64,000 nt of DNA from CAYMEV01 sp964389675 [NCBI: uncultured Candidatus Sumerlaeota bacterium] (GTDB lineage Bacteria > CAYMEV01), in the NCBI GenBank assembly GCA_964389675.1, contig CAYMEV010000018.1:1-64000 (forward strand), given 5' to 3'. Shown one piece after another: positions 8,451 to 17,747 of this stretch (the stretch's first letter is position 1; every line of letters begins with the position of its first letter). Both the position numbers and the translations under genes were made by a program. The notes beneath the pieces were generated by a model. It was not told where the DNA came from. It was given only the letters and a program-made list of their open reading frames with translations, and made no database searches.

Positions 8451-9659
8451 TTACTCCTTGGTAACATTGCAAAAATCAAGTACTGTTTTTGCACCTGGTA
8501 TATTCATATTCTTAAACTCCCTGTGGGCTACGAGGAAGGCTATAATATCCGCCTTGTCAACAGCATCGTATGGCTCATAGAGTGCAAGGCCTCCATAGCT
8601 GGAGATGTTGGGCTCTGAAACTATGATATCGTGGCTCTCTGAGAGGGATTCTGCTATTATAAGGGATGGGCTCTCCCTGAGGTCATCGACATCAGGCTTG
8701 AATGCAAGCCCCATAAGGGCTATTTTAGGTGATCTGTTGTTCTTTTCTAAATATTCAAGGGAGGTATTCTTTATCTTTTCAATGACCCATTGGGTCTTAT
8801 AATTGTTCAGTTCGCGGGAGAGGGATATCAGTCTGGTGAACTGAGGGTATGGTGAGCTTAGGAAATAAGGGTCAACTGCTATGCAGTGCCCGCCGACGCC
8901 TGAGGAGGGTTTTAGTATGTTTACGCGGGGATGCTTATTGGTAAGGGATATAAGCTCAAATACATCTATGCCCAGATGGTCGCACAGGATTGATAGCTCA
9001 TTTGCAAAGGCAATGTTTACATCCCTGTATGAATTCTCTATAAGCTTGCACATCTCTGCTGTCACTGAGCTGGTTGGATGGAGGGCCCCTTTTACAAAAA
9101 GGGAGTAGAACGAGACTGCTTTCTGGGTTGATTCAGGGTTGATCCCGCCAATCACCCGGTCATTGTTCTCAAGCTCATAGAGTATCCTGCCGGGAAGGAC
9201 CCTCTCGGGGCAGTAGGATATAAACAGCCTGCCGGCAAGCTCAGGCCTTTTTTTATAGACAAGTTCCTTCATCTCATCTGTGGTATTAACAGGGCAGGTG
9301 GATTCTATAATAATGAGATTCCCATCAGCAAGGACGGGTATTATGGACTCAATGGAATTTTTTACAAATGATATGTCAGGATTTTTGTCCTGAAGTATGG
9401 GAGTAGGCACTGTGATCATAAAGACATCTGCAGGGACAGGAAATGCTGATACAGAAAGAAATTTATTTTCAACGACATATCTGACAAGCCCTGCAAGGTC
9501 GGGCTCTGCAATATGTATCTCTCCCCTGCTTACTTTATCAACTACATAGCCGTTTGTATCAATACCTGTCGTCTTTATTTTTTTTGATGCAATGAGGGCT
9601 GATGTCGGAAGCCCGATATAGCCCAGACCAATCACCGATACATGTAAGCCGCTTTTCAA
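8451..9659 (-). CDS. wecC: Nucleotide-sugar dehydrogenase (UDP-ManNAc dehydrogenase type)
   Basis: 402 residues of the UDP-glucose/GDP-mannose dehydrogenase family. It has an N-terminal NAD site 'IGLGYIGLPTS', then 'ESTCPVNTT' and 'YCPERVLPG', and the catalytic cysteine in 'GVGGHCIAVDPYF'. The combination 'CPERVLPG' plus 'GGHCIAVDP' matches WecC/WbpA-like enzymes that oxidise a UDP-HexNAc to the uronic acid by two NAD-dependent steps. This suggests an acidic amino sugar in the exopolysaccharide. The start is TTG, and its TTGA overlaps the stop of the gene before it. The symbol wecC is by family resemblance; other UDP-HexNAc 6-dehydrogenases are possible. Confidence 0.85.
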   Translation of the reverse strand: MKSGLHVSVIGLGYIGLPTSALIASKKIKTTGIDTNGYVVDKVSRGEIHIAEPDLAGLVRYVVENKFLSVSAFPVPADVFMITVPTPILQDKNPDISFVKNSIESIIPVLADGNLIIIESTCPVNTTDEMKELVYKKRPELAGRLFISYCPERVLPGRILYELENNDRVIGGINPESTQKAVSFYSLFVKGALHPTSSVTAEMCKLIENSYRDVNIAFANELSILCDHLGIDVFELISLTNKHPRVNILKPSSGVGGHCIAVDPYFLSSPYPQFTRLISLSRELNNYKTQWVIEKIKNTSLEYLEKNNRSPKIALMGLAFKPDVDDLRESPSLIIAESLSESHDIIVSEPNISSYGGLALYEPYDAVDKADIIAFLVAHREFKNMNIPGAKTVLDFCNVTKE

Positions 9660-10453
9660 TTCTTTTTATCCCCCAGCACTTTTAGGAATTCTCTCCTGTA
9701 CTCACCTCCTGAGTTTGTTATCAGGTGTTCGAGGTGTCTGTAGTTTGAACGGAGCATATTATATGAGGTGTCAAAGCTTCTGTCAATATCAGTTTTATAT
9801 CTTTTTATGAATTCTGATTTAACCTGGCTGAACCTTTTAATGCCCTTATTATAAAAAAATTGCTTTCTCTGGAAATAATACTTATAGCTCAAGAATTCAC
9901 GTGAAAAGTCAACATTGTATATGTTCTTCTTGAGAAGATCTGAGAATATCATGTCCATTCCCCGCGTCATGTCTATAACCCTCTGCGAATTGTTGATCTC
10001 CTCATCAAAACGGAAGTCTGTCCATGTCTCTGTTGCTATATCCGGAAGTGTCATAGCTTCGGCATGGCCTATGTTCGGAATGACCGATAAAGGATTATAC
10101 CATTTGTAGATGCTGTTCCTGTCAGTCTGATATCCGGAGAAACCCTGGTGGCTGAAGGAGTCCTGATAGGTGTGGAGGAATATTCCGAAAAGGAATATGT
10201 CTGAACTGAATGCCTGTTTTATATAATCTGCTATTATAGGGCTATCCGCCATGCATATTATGGAGTCGGTAGGGTGGAAGAAATGGTGAAGGGCTATCCT
10301 TGTCAGGTCTTTCATAATCTGGACAAAGTCCATGGGATTATAAAATACATCAGTAAGCTGGTCCATGATGCTGATGATCTCAGCATCTTTCCTGTCAAAA
10401 CCAGACCTTTTCAGGTATTCCTGCGTGAAATAGTAATGAATGTCCTTCTGCAC
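9656..10453 (-). CDS. Hypothetical protein, DUF6765-like, His-rich
   Basis: 265 residues without a signal peptide. It begins MQKDIHYYFTQEYL, which resembles the DUF6765 group. Clustered histidines and acids ('LHHFFHPTD' near residue 75, 'HTYQDSFSHQGFSG' near 112) are reminiscent of the metal-binding helices of zinc-dependent phospholipase C-like proteins. The predicted protein is almost entirely helical. It sits between wza and the UDP-sugar dehydrogenase, its GTG start shares one base with the wza stop (TAGTG), and its end overlaps the next gene by 4 bases, so it is made with the export machinery. A role as hydrolase or assembly factor is inference only. Confidence 0.6.
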   Translation of the reverse strand: MQKDIHYYFTQEYLKRSGFDRKDAEIISIMDQLTDVFYNPMDFVQIMKDLTRIALHHFFHPTDSIICMADSPIIADYIKQAFSSDIFLFGIFLHTYQDSFSHQGFSGYQTDRNSIYKWYNPLSVIPNIGHAEAMTLPDIATETWTDFRFDEEINNSQRVIDMTRGMDMIFSDLLKKNIYNVDFSREFLSYKYYFQRKQFFYNKGIKRFSQVKSEFIKRYKTDIDRSFDTSYNMLRSNYRHLEHLITNSGGEYRREFLKVLGDKKN

Positions 10454-11280
10454 TAAAAGAAGCTCTCCCTTATAATTACAACATCTTCAGGCTCAAGGCC
10501 TATATCCTCTTCTTTACCTGAGATTATGCGGGATATGTTAATCTCCATCTCTGTTTCATTTCCCTGGTTGTCCTTCCTCTTGATAAGCACATTTCTCCTG
10601 GATGCCCTGTCTGTAAATCCTCCGGCTGTTGCTATGGCTGAGAGGATCGTTATGCGTTCCGATGATTTGAATTTAATGGCACCGGGCTTCAATACCTCGC
10701 CGAATACATATACTATGATTTCCCTGTCAATTGGTATATTGACCACATCCCCGGCTTTAAGGGGGATATTGTATCTCTGCTCTCCCTTGTAAAGAAGGTC
10801 TTCTATAAGGATCTCAAGCCTGTCTGATGCTCCGTCGGGAGATGTCCTGAAGACATAGATATACTTGCCTGCCTGGTTTGTTATCCCGCCTGCCATGGAT
10901 ATTATCTGAAGCAGGGTTGTCCTGCCTGAAAGCTCATAATCCCTGGGGTCTTTTACAGCGCCCATGAGGCTTACCCTCTGTGACTTGTATTCCTTTATGA
11001 ATACAGATACCTGCGCGTTCTTCAGGTATTTTTCATCAAGCCTGGTTTTAAGCTCCCTTTCAAGGCCGAAGGCTGTCAGGCCTGATGCCCTTACTATGCC
11101 TACAAGGGGCAGTGTGATATTGCCGTCGGCAGAAACACGGACGGTCACGTTCAGGTCGGGCAGTTCAAATACCTTTATCTCAAGAAGGTCTCCCGGGCCG
11201 AGTATATAATCAGTAACGGGTATCTCCTCAGCATAGGCGACCGCTGATATTAATAGCATAATTATTAAAAGCTTTTTCAT
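10453..11280 (-). CDS. Polysaccharide export protein, Wza type
   Basis: I choose the ATG at 11280 because it follows AAGGAG and opens a signal peptide (MKKLLIIMLLISAVAYA). A longer frame to 11349 would invade the upstream gene. The mature 275-residue protein starts with the polysaccharide export domain ('YILGPGDLLEIKVFELPD') followed by two SLBB-type repeats ('SLMGAVKDPRDYEL', 'VYVFGEVLKPGAIKF'). Wza-type proteins form the outer-membrane pore for capsule or EPS. The usual lipobox cysteine is absent: the signal ends AYA-EEI, so this appears to be a non-lipidated member. It lies immediately before the kinase-containing part of the operon and after the beta-barrel gene. Confidence 0.9.
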   Translation of the reverse strand: MKKLLIIMLLISAVAYAEEIPVTDYILGPGDLLEIKVFELPDLNVTVRVSADGNITLPLVGIVRASGLTAFGLERELKTRLDEKYLKNAQVSVFIKEYKSQRVSLMGAVKDPRDYELSGRTTLLQIISMAGGITNQAGKYIYVFRTSPDGASDRLEILIEDLLYKGEQRYNIPLKAGDVVNIPIDREIIVYVFGEVLKPGAIKFKSSERITILSAIATAGGFTDRASRRNVLIKRKDNQGNETEMEINISRIISGKEEDIGLEPEDVVIIRESFF

Positions 11281-11290
11281 TATCTTCTCC

Positions 11291-12535
11291 TTAAAACTTA
11301 TAGCTCGTAGAAAGATATACTCTGACGGTATCATAATTGTTTGAATCAATATTGGATTCCTTTGTCTCTTCTGACACTATTATTTTTGTATTCAGCATAT
11401 CAAACAGAAGTATCCTGAATCCTCCGCCATAGGAATAGATGTCGTCCTCGGGTATGATCTCCTGCTCATCAATGGTGGTCGGAAATTGATAGCTGTTCTT
11501 GCCGAAAAAGTAGTTGCCTATTATACTGAAGTTCCTGGAAAGGGCATATTCAGCCTCTATTCCGTTCCTCTGGCTTATATAGTAGAAATTATCAATATTT
11601 TTTGAAAAATAGATGCTTCTCTCTGATGAAAGGCTTATGTTCATACGGTAGAATATGGGGAATGAGAGGAGTATATCCGGGAAAAAGCCGTCATAACCCT
11701 TATCCGGCATATTTTCAGGCTCAAAATCTATGTATGAAAGGCCAAGGTCAAGGTAATAGCTGCTCTGCCTTTCCCAGTTTATCGTAAGTGTATAGGAGCT
11801 GCTCTTTGAATCATAGACAGGATTGTCCATAAATTCATAATCAATTGTACCGTAACCGAGTGAAAATGAGGTATTGGGAAGGAGCTTTGCATGCACTGAT
11901 GCGGTAAAAAAGCCTGTTTTTCTGGAAAGCAGAGTATCAATATCAGCATCATCTGGAAAATCAAGTTCGCTGAGGCTGTAGTCAAGCTCAAGGCTTAGTT
12001 TGCTTGAAAATTTTACCTCGGAGCTTATCCTGCTTGTACGGTCTTCCCTGAGGAGCCTCTGGTCAATCTCTGATTCAAAGAAATCAGCATCTCTCTGTAT
12101 TGTGATGCCGGCAGACAGTGAAAAATAATTGAAAAGAGCCAGAATGTCCGCCCCGATTAGATAATTGGACCTGTTCAGGTCTGAGGTGTCAAAGTACATA
12201 AGATAGGAATATGATCCCTTTATATAGAGATAGAGGCTGTTGCCGAAAGGTGTGATCAGCGTAATACCGGGGGATGCCCTGAGTGTGAAGTCTGACTGTT
12301 CTTCACCGGTGTTGTTCTGTATATTGCTGTTATAACCTGCATCAATAAGGCTTAAATTACCCAGTATATAGACAGGCCCTGCTTTCAGCAGTGCTGATTC
12401 AAGGTCGCTTTCAAGCTGTTTTTCCAGCGAAAGCCTTCTGTCCCTGACCCTGTACCTTCCCCCTGACTGCCCATAGCATGGAAAAGCTGTAATAAATGCC
12501 AGTATTATGACGAATATTCCTGTTTTCATAGGCAC
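11291..12535 (-). CDS. Outer-membrane beta-barrel protein of the EPS operon
   Basis: 414 residues with a signal peptide (MPMKTGIFVIILAFITAFPCYGQ). The rest is a succession of amphipathic beta strands alternating aromatic and polar residues, ending in Tyr-Lys-Phe, the usual C-terminal signal for BAM-dependent barrels. It resembles the outer-membrane beta-barrel proteins that accompany Wza/GumC genes in EPS clusters of the exosortase and related types. It is the first gene of the ten-gene minus-strand operon, with GGAG 8-12 bases before the ATG and a strong promoter just upstream. Candidate roles are an accessory secretion pore or a porin-like partner of Wza. No enzymatic motif is visible. Confidence 0.75.
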   Translation of the reverse strand: MPMKTGIFVIILAFITAFPCYGQSGGRYRVRDRRLSLEKQLESDLESALLKAGPVYILGNLSLIDAGYNSNIQNNTGEEQSDFTLRASPGITLITPFGNSLYLYIKGSYSYLMYFDTSDLNRSNYLIGADILALFNYFSLSAGITIQRDADFFESEIDQRLLREDRTSRISSEVKFSSKLSLELDYSLSELDFPDDADIDTLLSRKTGFFTASVHAKLLPNTSFSLGYGTIDYEFMDNPVYDSKSSSYTLTINWERQSSYYLDLGLSYIDFEPENMPDKGYDGFFPDILLSFPIFYRMNISLSSERSIYFSKNIDNFYYISQRNGIEAEYALSRNFSIIGNYFFGKNSYQFPTTIDEQEIIPEDDIYSYGGGFRILLFDMLNTKIIVSEETKESNIDSNNYDTVRVYLSTSYKF

Positions 12536-12560
12536 AAAACTCCATAAAATAAGACTAAGT

Positions 12561-12589
12561 ATTGTATATTTAAATTAAATCATTGTCAA
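12561..12589 (-). promoter_or_regulatory. Sigma-70 promoter of the EPS operon
   Basis: On the minus strand TTGACA (12584-12589) is followed after exactly 17 bases by TACAAT (12561-12566). The predicted start is near 12554, about 19 bases before the ATG at 12535. This is a perfect -35 box and a 5/6 -10 box, placed correctly to drive the whole 2,324-12,535 operon. The same 80-base gap must also hold the promoter for the divergent gene at 12617. Confidence 0.75.
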
Positions 12590-12616
12590 AAATAATATTT
12601 TGTTAATAATTAGTGT

Positions 12617-13999
12617 ATGAAAAGAAAGAAGATAATCCTCAAGCTGGTCTTTATGGCCATCGACTGCCTGCTTATCTTCCTTTCGATCATGGCATCCTAT
12701 TATATATATGTAAGCTTCGATATAGGCAGGGGACAGAGGTTCGATCACCCGGCCTTTTTTGCCTATTCCCTGCTTATTACAGCATTCTGCATTCTTGTTC
12801 TTGAATTCATGCGCCTTTATAATATAAGCGGGTCTTTTCTATATGTAAGGGAGATAAAGATAATAATAAAGGGGCTTCTTGTATGCTTCGTGCTTGTAAA
12901 TCTGATGATGGTGCTCCGGGCAATGACCATTCCGCTGGTATCAAGGTTTGTCATGATAATGGCACTTGTGCTGGCAGTTATATCAATGACAGTATTCAGG
13001 TTTTTTTACCTTTTTCTTTCAGGCAGGTTTATAAATGGATATATCAATGTAATAGCAGTAGGGTATAATGATGACTGCCAGAGGTTTATAAACACAGTTC
13101 TGAGGCATAAGGTCTATGGATACCGGCTCCTGGGCATTGTTGACAATGAAAAAAGGGATGGCCTTACGGGATCGGACGGCATAAGGCCCGGAATTGCCAT
13201 AGAATATTTGGGGGATATGAGCAGGCTTGGAGAACTTGCAGAAAATACTGATGCATTCTTTGTATTCCCGCCCCTGGAGGAAAAAGAAAGGCATTTCATT
13301 GATGAGATCGCTAATAAGAACAATGCACAGGTTTACTGGTACCCGGAAAACGGCATAAACCTCTTTTATAATGTTGATTTTTTCTATATAGGTGAAAATC
13401 CTTTCCTGAAAAAGCTGAAGACCCGTCTGCCTTTCTATTATAAACCGTTAAAGAGGCTGATGGACATAATCCTCTCCCTTCTGATAATAATTATTCTTAT
13501 GCCTTTTTTTATTGTGCTGATGATCCTTATAAAGCTTTCATCCAGAGGCCCTGTATTTTTCCGGCAGAAAAGGACTGGAAAGGATGGAAAGCCCTTTTTT
13601 ATATACAAGTTCAGGACAATGAAAAAAGAGGCTCCGAGATATGCAAAAAGCCCTCTGGACCGTGAAGACCCCAGGATAACGGGCATCGGGAGATTCCTGA
13701 GAAAATTCAGCTTTGACGAATTTCCACAGCTTATAAATGTTCTTGAGGGAAAAATGAGCCTTGTTGGGCCAAGGCCTGAGATGCCTTTCATTGTAAAGAG
13801 GTACAGCAATTTTGAGAGGCTGAGGCTCAGCGTAAAGCCTGGCCTTACAGGCATATGGCAGATATCATCTGAAAGGCAGAGGCCCATACATTATTCTATT
13901 GAATATGATATCTTTTATATATATAATAGGTCATTGACCCTTGATTCAGCAATACTGCTTGAAACATTCCTGTTTTTGCTGAATCCCAGGGGCATCTAA
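12617..13999 (+). CDS. Polyprenyl glycosylphosphotransferase, long WbaP/WcaJ form
   Basis: 460 residues. Four or five N-terminal membrane helices (about 10-125) are followed by a Rossmann-like CoA-binding-type domain (about 140-265). A re-entrant helix starts at 'KRLMDIILSLL', and the catalytic domain has 'FFRQKRTGKDGKPF', 'YKFRTMKKE', 'FDEFPQLINVL', 'SLVGPRPEMPF' and 'PGLTGIWQIS'. This is the complete layout of enzymes that load a hexose-1-phosphate on undecaprenyl phosphate to start EPS repeat synthesis. It is divergent from the EPS operon and forms a pair with the TPR gene 11 bases downstream. Together with the short form at 4304-4912 the locus encodes two initiating enzymes. Confidence 0.92.
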   Translation: MKRKKIILKLVFMAIDCLLIFLSIMASYYIYVSFDIGRGQRFDHPAFFAYSLLITAFCILVLEFMRLYNISGSFLYVREIKIIIKGLLVCFVLVNLMMVLRAMTIPLVSRFVMIMALVLAVISMTVFRFFYLFLSGRFINGYINVIAVGYNDDCQRFINTVLRHKVYGYRLLGIVDNEKRDGLTGSDGIRPGIAIEYLGDMSRLGELAENTDAFFVFPPLEEKERHFIDEIANKNNAQVYWYPENGINLFYNVDFFYIGENPFLKKLKTRLPFYYKPLKRLMDIILSLLIIIILMPFFIVLMILIKLSSRGPVFFRQKRTGKDGKPFFIYKFRTMKKEAPRYAKSPLDREDPRITGIGRFLRKFSFDEFPQLINVLEGKMSLVGPRPEMPFIVKRYSNFERLRLSVKPGLTGIWQISSERQRPIHYSIEYDIFYIYNRSLTLDSAILLETFLFLLNPRGI

Positions 14000-14010
14000 G
14001 GAGTAATGAA

Positions 14011-15627
14011 ATGAGAAAGCTGATCTTTTTTGCTGTTTTGATCATTCTGGGCTGTGGTGCTCTTAAAGCTCAGAGTACCGACCCTTTCTATACCAATCTT
14101 TTTAATACAGGCATTTCAAAGCTTAAGACCGGGAATTTTGAAGAAGCATACAAGGATATCAGGGTGGCATCCTTCGGGTTTATTGATAATAAGGAGATGC
14201 TTGCTGAATCATATATGGCCCTTGTAGTGGCTTCTTTCAAGCTTGAGGATATAAAGCGCATCAATAATTTCTGCACAAGGCTTGAGGAGATGGGCTACGG
14301 CGATCATACGGGGAATATCGACCCTTATATCAGAAGGGAATTTGATGAATTTCTAAAATGGCAGGAACAGAGGGAAAAGCCTGAGGAGGAAGAGACCAGG
14401 ATGGAAGAGGAAGCAGGAGAAGAGAAGGACGGGACTGAAAAGACAATAAGCAGGAAAGATGAACTTATTGAAAAAAACAGGACATCAGGGCTCAATATGG
14501 ATGAGATCCGCGAGCTTGCCGGCATATACCATTCTGAGGGGGATCTCGGGGAGATCTACAGCCTTCTTGAGCCCATAAGCAAAAGGATCGGGGACAGGCC
14601 TGCCCTTATGCTTTATCTGGCGGAAAGCCAGTATGAACAGAAGAGGTACGGGGACAGCAGAAGATCCCTGGAAATATATAATAATGCCCAGAAGGATAAA
14701 GATGACATCTATTACTGGCTCTCTGCAAACATGCATATAAGGGAGAAGAGATACAGCAAGGCAGAGAGAGATATTCTGTCCATTAGAGATAAAGATGCAT
14801 TTGAGGAATATGAAGGCCTGCTCTCAAAGATAAAGGCAAATACAGAAACTGAAAAAAAAGAAGAGACCGCAGACAGCCCGGAACTGGATAAGATGATCGA
14901 GAACGGGGACTACAGCGCAATTATAGACTACCTTGAGGACAGCCCTTACCTGAAGGATGCAGAATATGGCTATGTGCTGGCAGGTGCCTATTTCCAGAAA
15001 CAGCAGTTCAAGGACTGCATTGATACCGTAAAGAAGATCAGGATCAGTGAAATGGAGGAAAAGGACAGGGTAAAGATATATTATTACCTTGGTATATGCT
15101 ATATAAACATGGATGACAGGGACCAGGGATGCAGGTATCTCGAGACAGCGTACAGGGGAAGGTCCATGCTAAACAGGGTCGAGGCGGAGAATGCAGTAAG
15201 GAACCTTGTGGAAGCAGATTGCATCAGCTATACCGATATAGTGAGGGAATACAACAAAAACAGGAATGACCATCTCAATATACTGGCGATAGCGCTTGCT
15301 GAGTACAGGAACAGGCGGTATGAACAGTCCCTTGAGTATTTCAGCGCCATAAAGCGTAAGGATGACGGCCACCTTTATGCAAACTATTATATGGGGATCA
15401 ATAACTATTATCTTGGAAACTATACTGATGCAATATCCTGCTTCGAGAGGCTTATAGAATCAGGCCACAGGTTTGAGGCCCTTTACTTCAGGCTGGGCTC
15501 AGCCTATTATTCTGCAGGCAACTACGAAAAGGCTTATGAGTACCTTGACAGGATATACGACAGGTATAAAAACAGCGAATCGTTCATGAAAATATACAGC
15601 GATGCAAAGGATCAGACAGGAAGGTAG
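14011..15627 (+). CDS. Exported TPR-repeat protein
   Basis: 538 residues. An N-terminal export signal (MRKLIFFAVLIILGCGALKAQ) can be read either as a lipoprotein signal with Cys at 15 or as a signal peptidase I site after KAQ. An acidic linker (about 115-150, rich in Glu) and then at least six tetratricopeptide-like repeats follow, clearest in the C-terminal third ('ALAEYRNRRYEQSLEYF', 'YYLGNYTDAISCFERLI', 'AYYSAGNYEKAYEYLDRI'). TPR lipoproteins of this type often scaffold EPS or pilus complexes in the periplasm. It follows the priming transferase closely, behind AAGGAG. Its 3' end overlaps the convergent histidine-kinase gene by 16 bases, so no terminator fits between them. Confidence 0.75.
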   Translation: MRKLIFFAVLIILGCGALKAQSTDPFYTNLFNTGISKLKTGNFEEAYKDIRVASFGFIDNKEMLAESYMALVVASFKLEDIKRINNFCTRLEEMGYGDHTGNIDPYIRREFDEFLKWQEQREKPEEEETRMEEEAGEEKDGTEKTISRKDELIEKNRTSGLNMDEIRELAGIYHSEGDLGEIYSLLEPISKRIGDRPALMLYLAESQYEQKRYGDSRRSLEIYNNAQKDKDDIYYWLSANMHIREKRYSKAERDILSIRDKDAFEEYEGLLSKIKANTETEKKEETADSPELDKMIENGDYSAIIDYLEDSPYLKDAEYGYVLAGAYFQKQQFKDCIDTVKKIRISEMEEKDRVKIYYYLGICYINMDDRDQGCRYLETAYRGRSMLNRVEAENAVRNLVEADCISYTDIVREYNKNRNDHLNILAIALAEYRNRRYEQSLEYFSAIKRKDDGHLYANYYMGINNYYLGNYTDAISCFERLIESGHRFEALYFRLGSAYYSAGNYEKAYEYLDRIYDRYKNSESFMKIYSDAKDQTGR

Positions 15628-17747
15628 ATAACGAATTCACTCCCCTTCGAAACCTCAGAGGCAACAAAGATATAGCCTCCGTGTTTCTTTATAATCGAGA
15701 ATGCAACCGCAAGGCCAAGCCCGCTTCCGTGGCTCTTTGTCGTGAAATAAGGGTCAAATATCTTATCGATATCCTTTTTATCTATGCCAATGCCATAATC
15801 CCTTATGGCAGCCTTTACATATTCACCGGGCCTTAAAAGCATTGCATCATCCCGGGTTGATGTGTAATGGCTGAAGTTTATATCTACCCTTTTTTTACCA
15901 GGCATGGCTGCAACGGCATTAATAAGTATATTGTGGATTACCCTGCCGATCTGCTCAGAATCAATGCTTATATGGGGGACATGGTCTCTGCCTGATATGT
16001 TTATCTCTATATCATTCCCCGACCTTATCAGGTTTGCAGAATTCTCAAACAGCCTGATTAGATCATGCTTTTTCCTTACAAGCTCTCCCCCTTTTGCAAA
16101 GGACCCGAGCTCCCTGGTCAGGCTGTTTGCCCTCTGGCATGCCTCCTCGATAATGTCCAGGATATGCGATATATCTTTGCTGTTGCCTGTTTTTGTGCGT
16201 AAAAGTTCGGAGTTTGCAAGTATTACTGTGAGTATGTTCGCAAAATCATGGCTTATTCCCCCGGCAAGTATGCCGAGGCTTCTCAGCTTGCTTGTCTGGA
16301 GGTTCTCCTCCTGTACCCTTCTGATCTCTGAAATATCCCTGAATACGATTATAGAGCCGATTATACTGCCGTCCAGGTCCCTTATCGGGGCTATTGTCCC
16401 GCTTACTGCCATGCTTTTTCCCGATCTTGACACAAGGATCCTCGGGCCTTTTATATTCCCTATCTCCCTGAGCCTGATTGACTTTTCAACAAAGTTCTCC
16501 AGCTTGTCGCCCGATATTTCATCATAGATATTGAATACATCCCTGATATTTTCCCCGAGTGCCTCAGCTTCACTGTATCCTGTAAGATCCTGGGCTATAT
16601 GGTTTATAAGCTCTATTTTGCCTTCCCTGTCCGATGCTATGATACCCTCGCCCATGGAGTCAATAGTTATTGAAAGCCGGTTCTTCTGTTCATGCAGGTC
16701 CTTTTCATACCTTTTTTTATAGGAAATATCTCTAATTACAATGAGCCATCTGTCTTTTTCCTCCATCAGGATCCTGGTAACCCTCAACCTTACATTAAGC
16801 CTGTTGGCAAGCACCGCCTCAAATTCATTAAGTTTTATGATATCCTGCTCAGCCAGGCATTTTGCAAGTATGTCCTCCAGGAACAGGTCCCTTATATTGC
16901 CTGAAAGTACCTCTGCTTTGGATAATCCTGACATATCGGAGAATGTCTTGTTTACATCAAGGACCGCGCCTTCCTTATCCATAAGGAGTATTCCGTCGGG
17001 AATAGTATTCATAAGGGTCTTCAGCCTCTTATTGCTGTCGCTTACAGCCTTTGACTGAAGTTTCAGGCCTTCATCCCTCTTCTTTATCTGCTGTGCCATT
17101 GTATTGAACCTGTCTGCTATGTCATGCAGTTCTTTGAACCTGAACATATTAAGGTCCATGCTTAACTGGTAACTGCCATCTATAATGCTTTGTATCCTGC
17201 TGATAAGAAGCTTTATAGGGTTTTCCACAGTTTTCCTTATAATTATGCTGAATATAAGGGAAAGAGAAAGTATATAGATTATAACAGGAATGAAGAAGCT
17301 CCTGAAACGTTCAGTATTCTCCTGCAGTGCCGTATTATATGAGATCCCTGTCTCAAGCCTCCCTATCACCATACCATCATGATCTATATCTTTTCTTATC
17401 GTTTCTGCATTATCCATTCCTGTATTATTCTTCTTCTCATAGATAAGCTCATTGTTCTCATTATATACACTGATACTGCTTATCATGCTTACCTGGCTGT
17501 ATATATCGCATATGGCCCTGATCGAAGCATTGTCATAGGTGTACATGGGCACCTTCAGGACATCAGAAAGGTATTTGGATATTGCCAGGGCATGCGTGTG
17601 TGTTTCATCCTTCACCCTTTGCTTTGATAAATGATAAAATGCAAAAAAATAGGTCATGGCAACAGTGGCTATAACAAGCACAGTGATAACTATTATTATG
17701 GTTCTAAGGTTTTTCGGGTTTTTATATATTGCTTTCATGGTGATCAT
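15612..17747 (-). CDS. Membrane PAS-domain sensor histidine kinase
   Basis: 711 residues. There is a first membrane helix (about 17-38), a periplasmic sensor (about 39-150), a second helix (about 152-172) and a HAMP-like linker. Two PAS domains follow ('LMNTIPDGILLMDKEGAVLDVN', shortened pattern; 'MGEGIIASDREGKIELIN'). The kinase core has His500 in 'GGISHDFANI', the N box 'NILINAVAAM' (Asn about 610), G1 'DYGIGI' (about 650) and G2 'GSGLGLA' (about 676). It is a complete class I kinase of the NtrB-like 'HDFAN' group. The start overlaps the binding-protein stop by 4 bases. An ATG 9 bases further in is an alternative start. No receiver gene is adjacent, so the response regulator is encoded elsewhere. 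Confidence 0.9.
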   Translation of the reverse strand: MITMKAIYKNPKNLRTIIIVITVLVIATVAMTYFFAFYHLSKQRVKDETHTHALAISKYLSDVLKVPMYTYDNASIRAICDIYSQVSMISSISVYNENNELIYEKKNNTGMDNAETIRKDIDHDGMVIGRLETGISYNTALQENTERFRSFFIPVIIYILSLSLIFSIIIRKTVENPIKLLISRIQSIIDGSYQLSMDLNMFRFKELHDIADRFNTMAQQIKKRDEGLKLQSKAVSDSNKRLKTLMNTIPDGILLMDKEGAVLDVNKTFSDMSGLSKAEVLSGNIRDLFLEDILAKCLAEQDIIKLNEFEAVLANRLNVRLRVTRILMEEKDRWLIVIRDISYKKRYEKDLHEQKNRLSITIDSMGEGIIASDREGKIELINHIAQDLTGYSEAEALGENIRDVFNIYDEISGDKLENFVEKSIRLREIGNIKGPRILVSRSGKSMAVSGTIAPIRDLDGSIIGSIIVFRDISEIRRVQEENLQTSKLRSLGILAGGISHDFANILTVILANSELLRTKTGNSKDISHILDIIEEACQRANSLTRELGSFAKGGELVRKKHDLIRLFENSANLIRSGNDIEINISGRDHVPHISIDSEQIGRVIHNILINAVAAMPGKKRVDINFSHYTSTRDDAMLLRPGEYVKAAIRDYGIGIDKKDIDKIFDPYFTTKSHGSGLGLAVAFSIIKKHGGYIFVASEVSKGSEFVIYLPV

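Noticed and set aside
15169-15372. Minus-strand frames within the TPR gene at 14011-15627
   Set aside because: The plus-strand TPR repeats continue unbroken across them.
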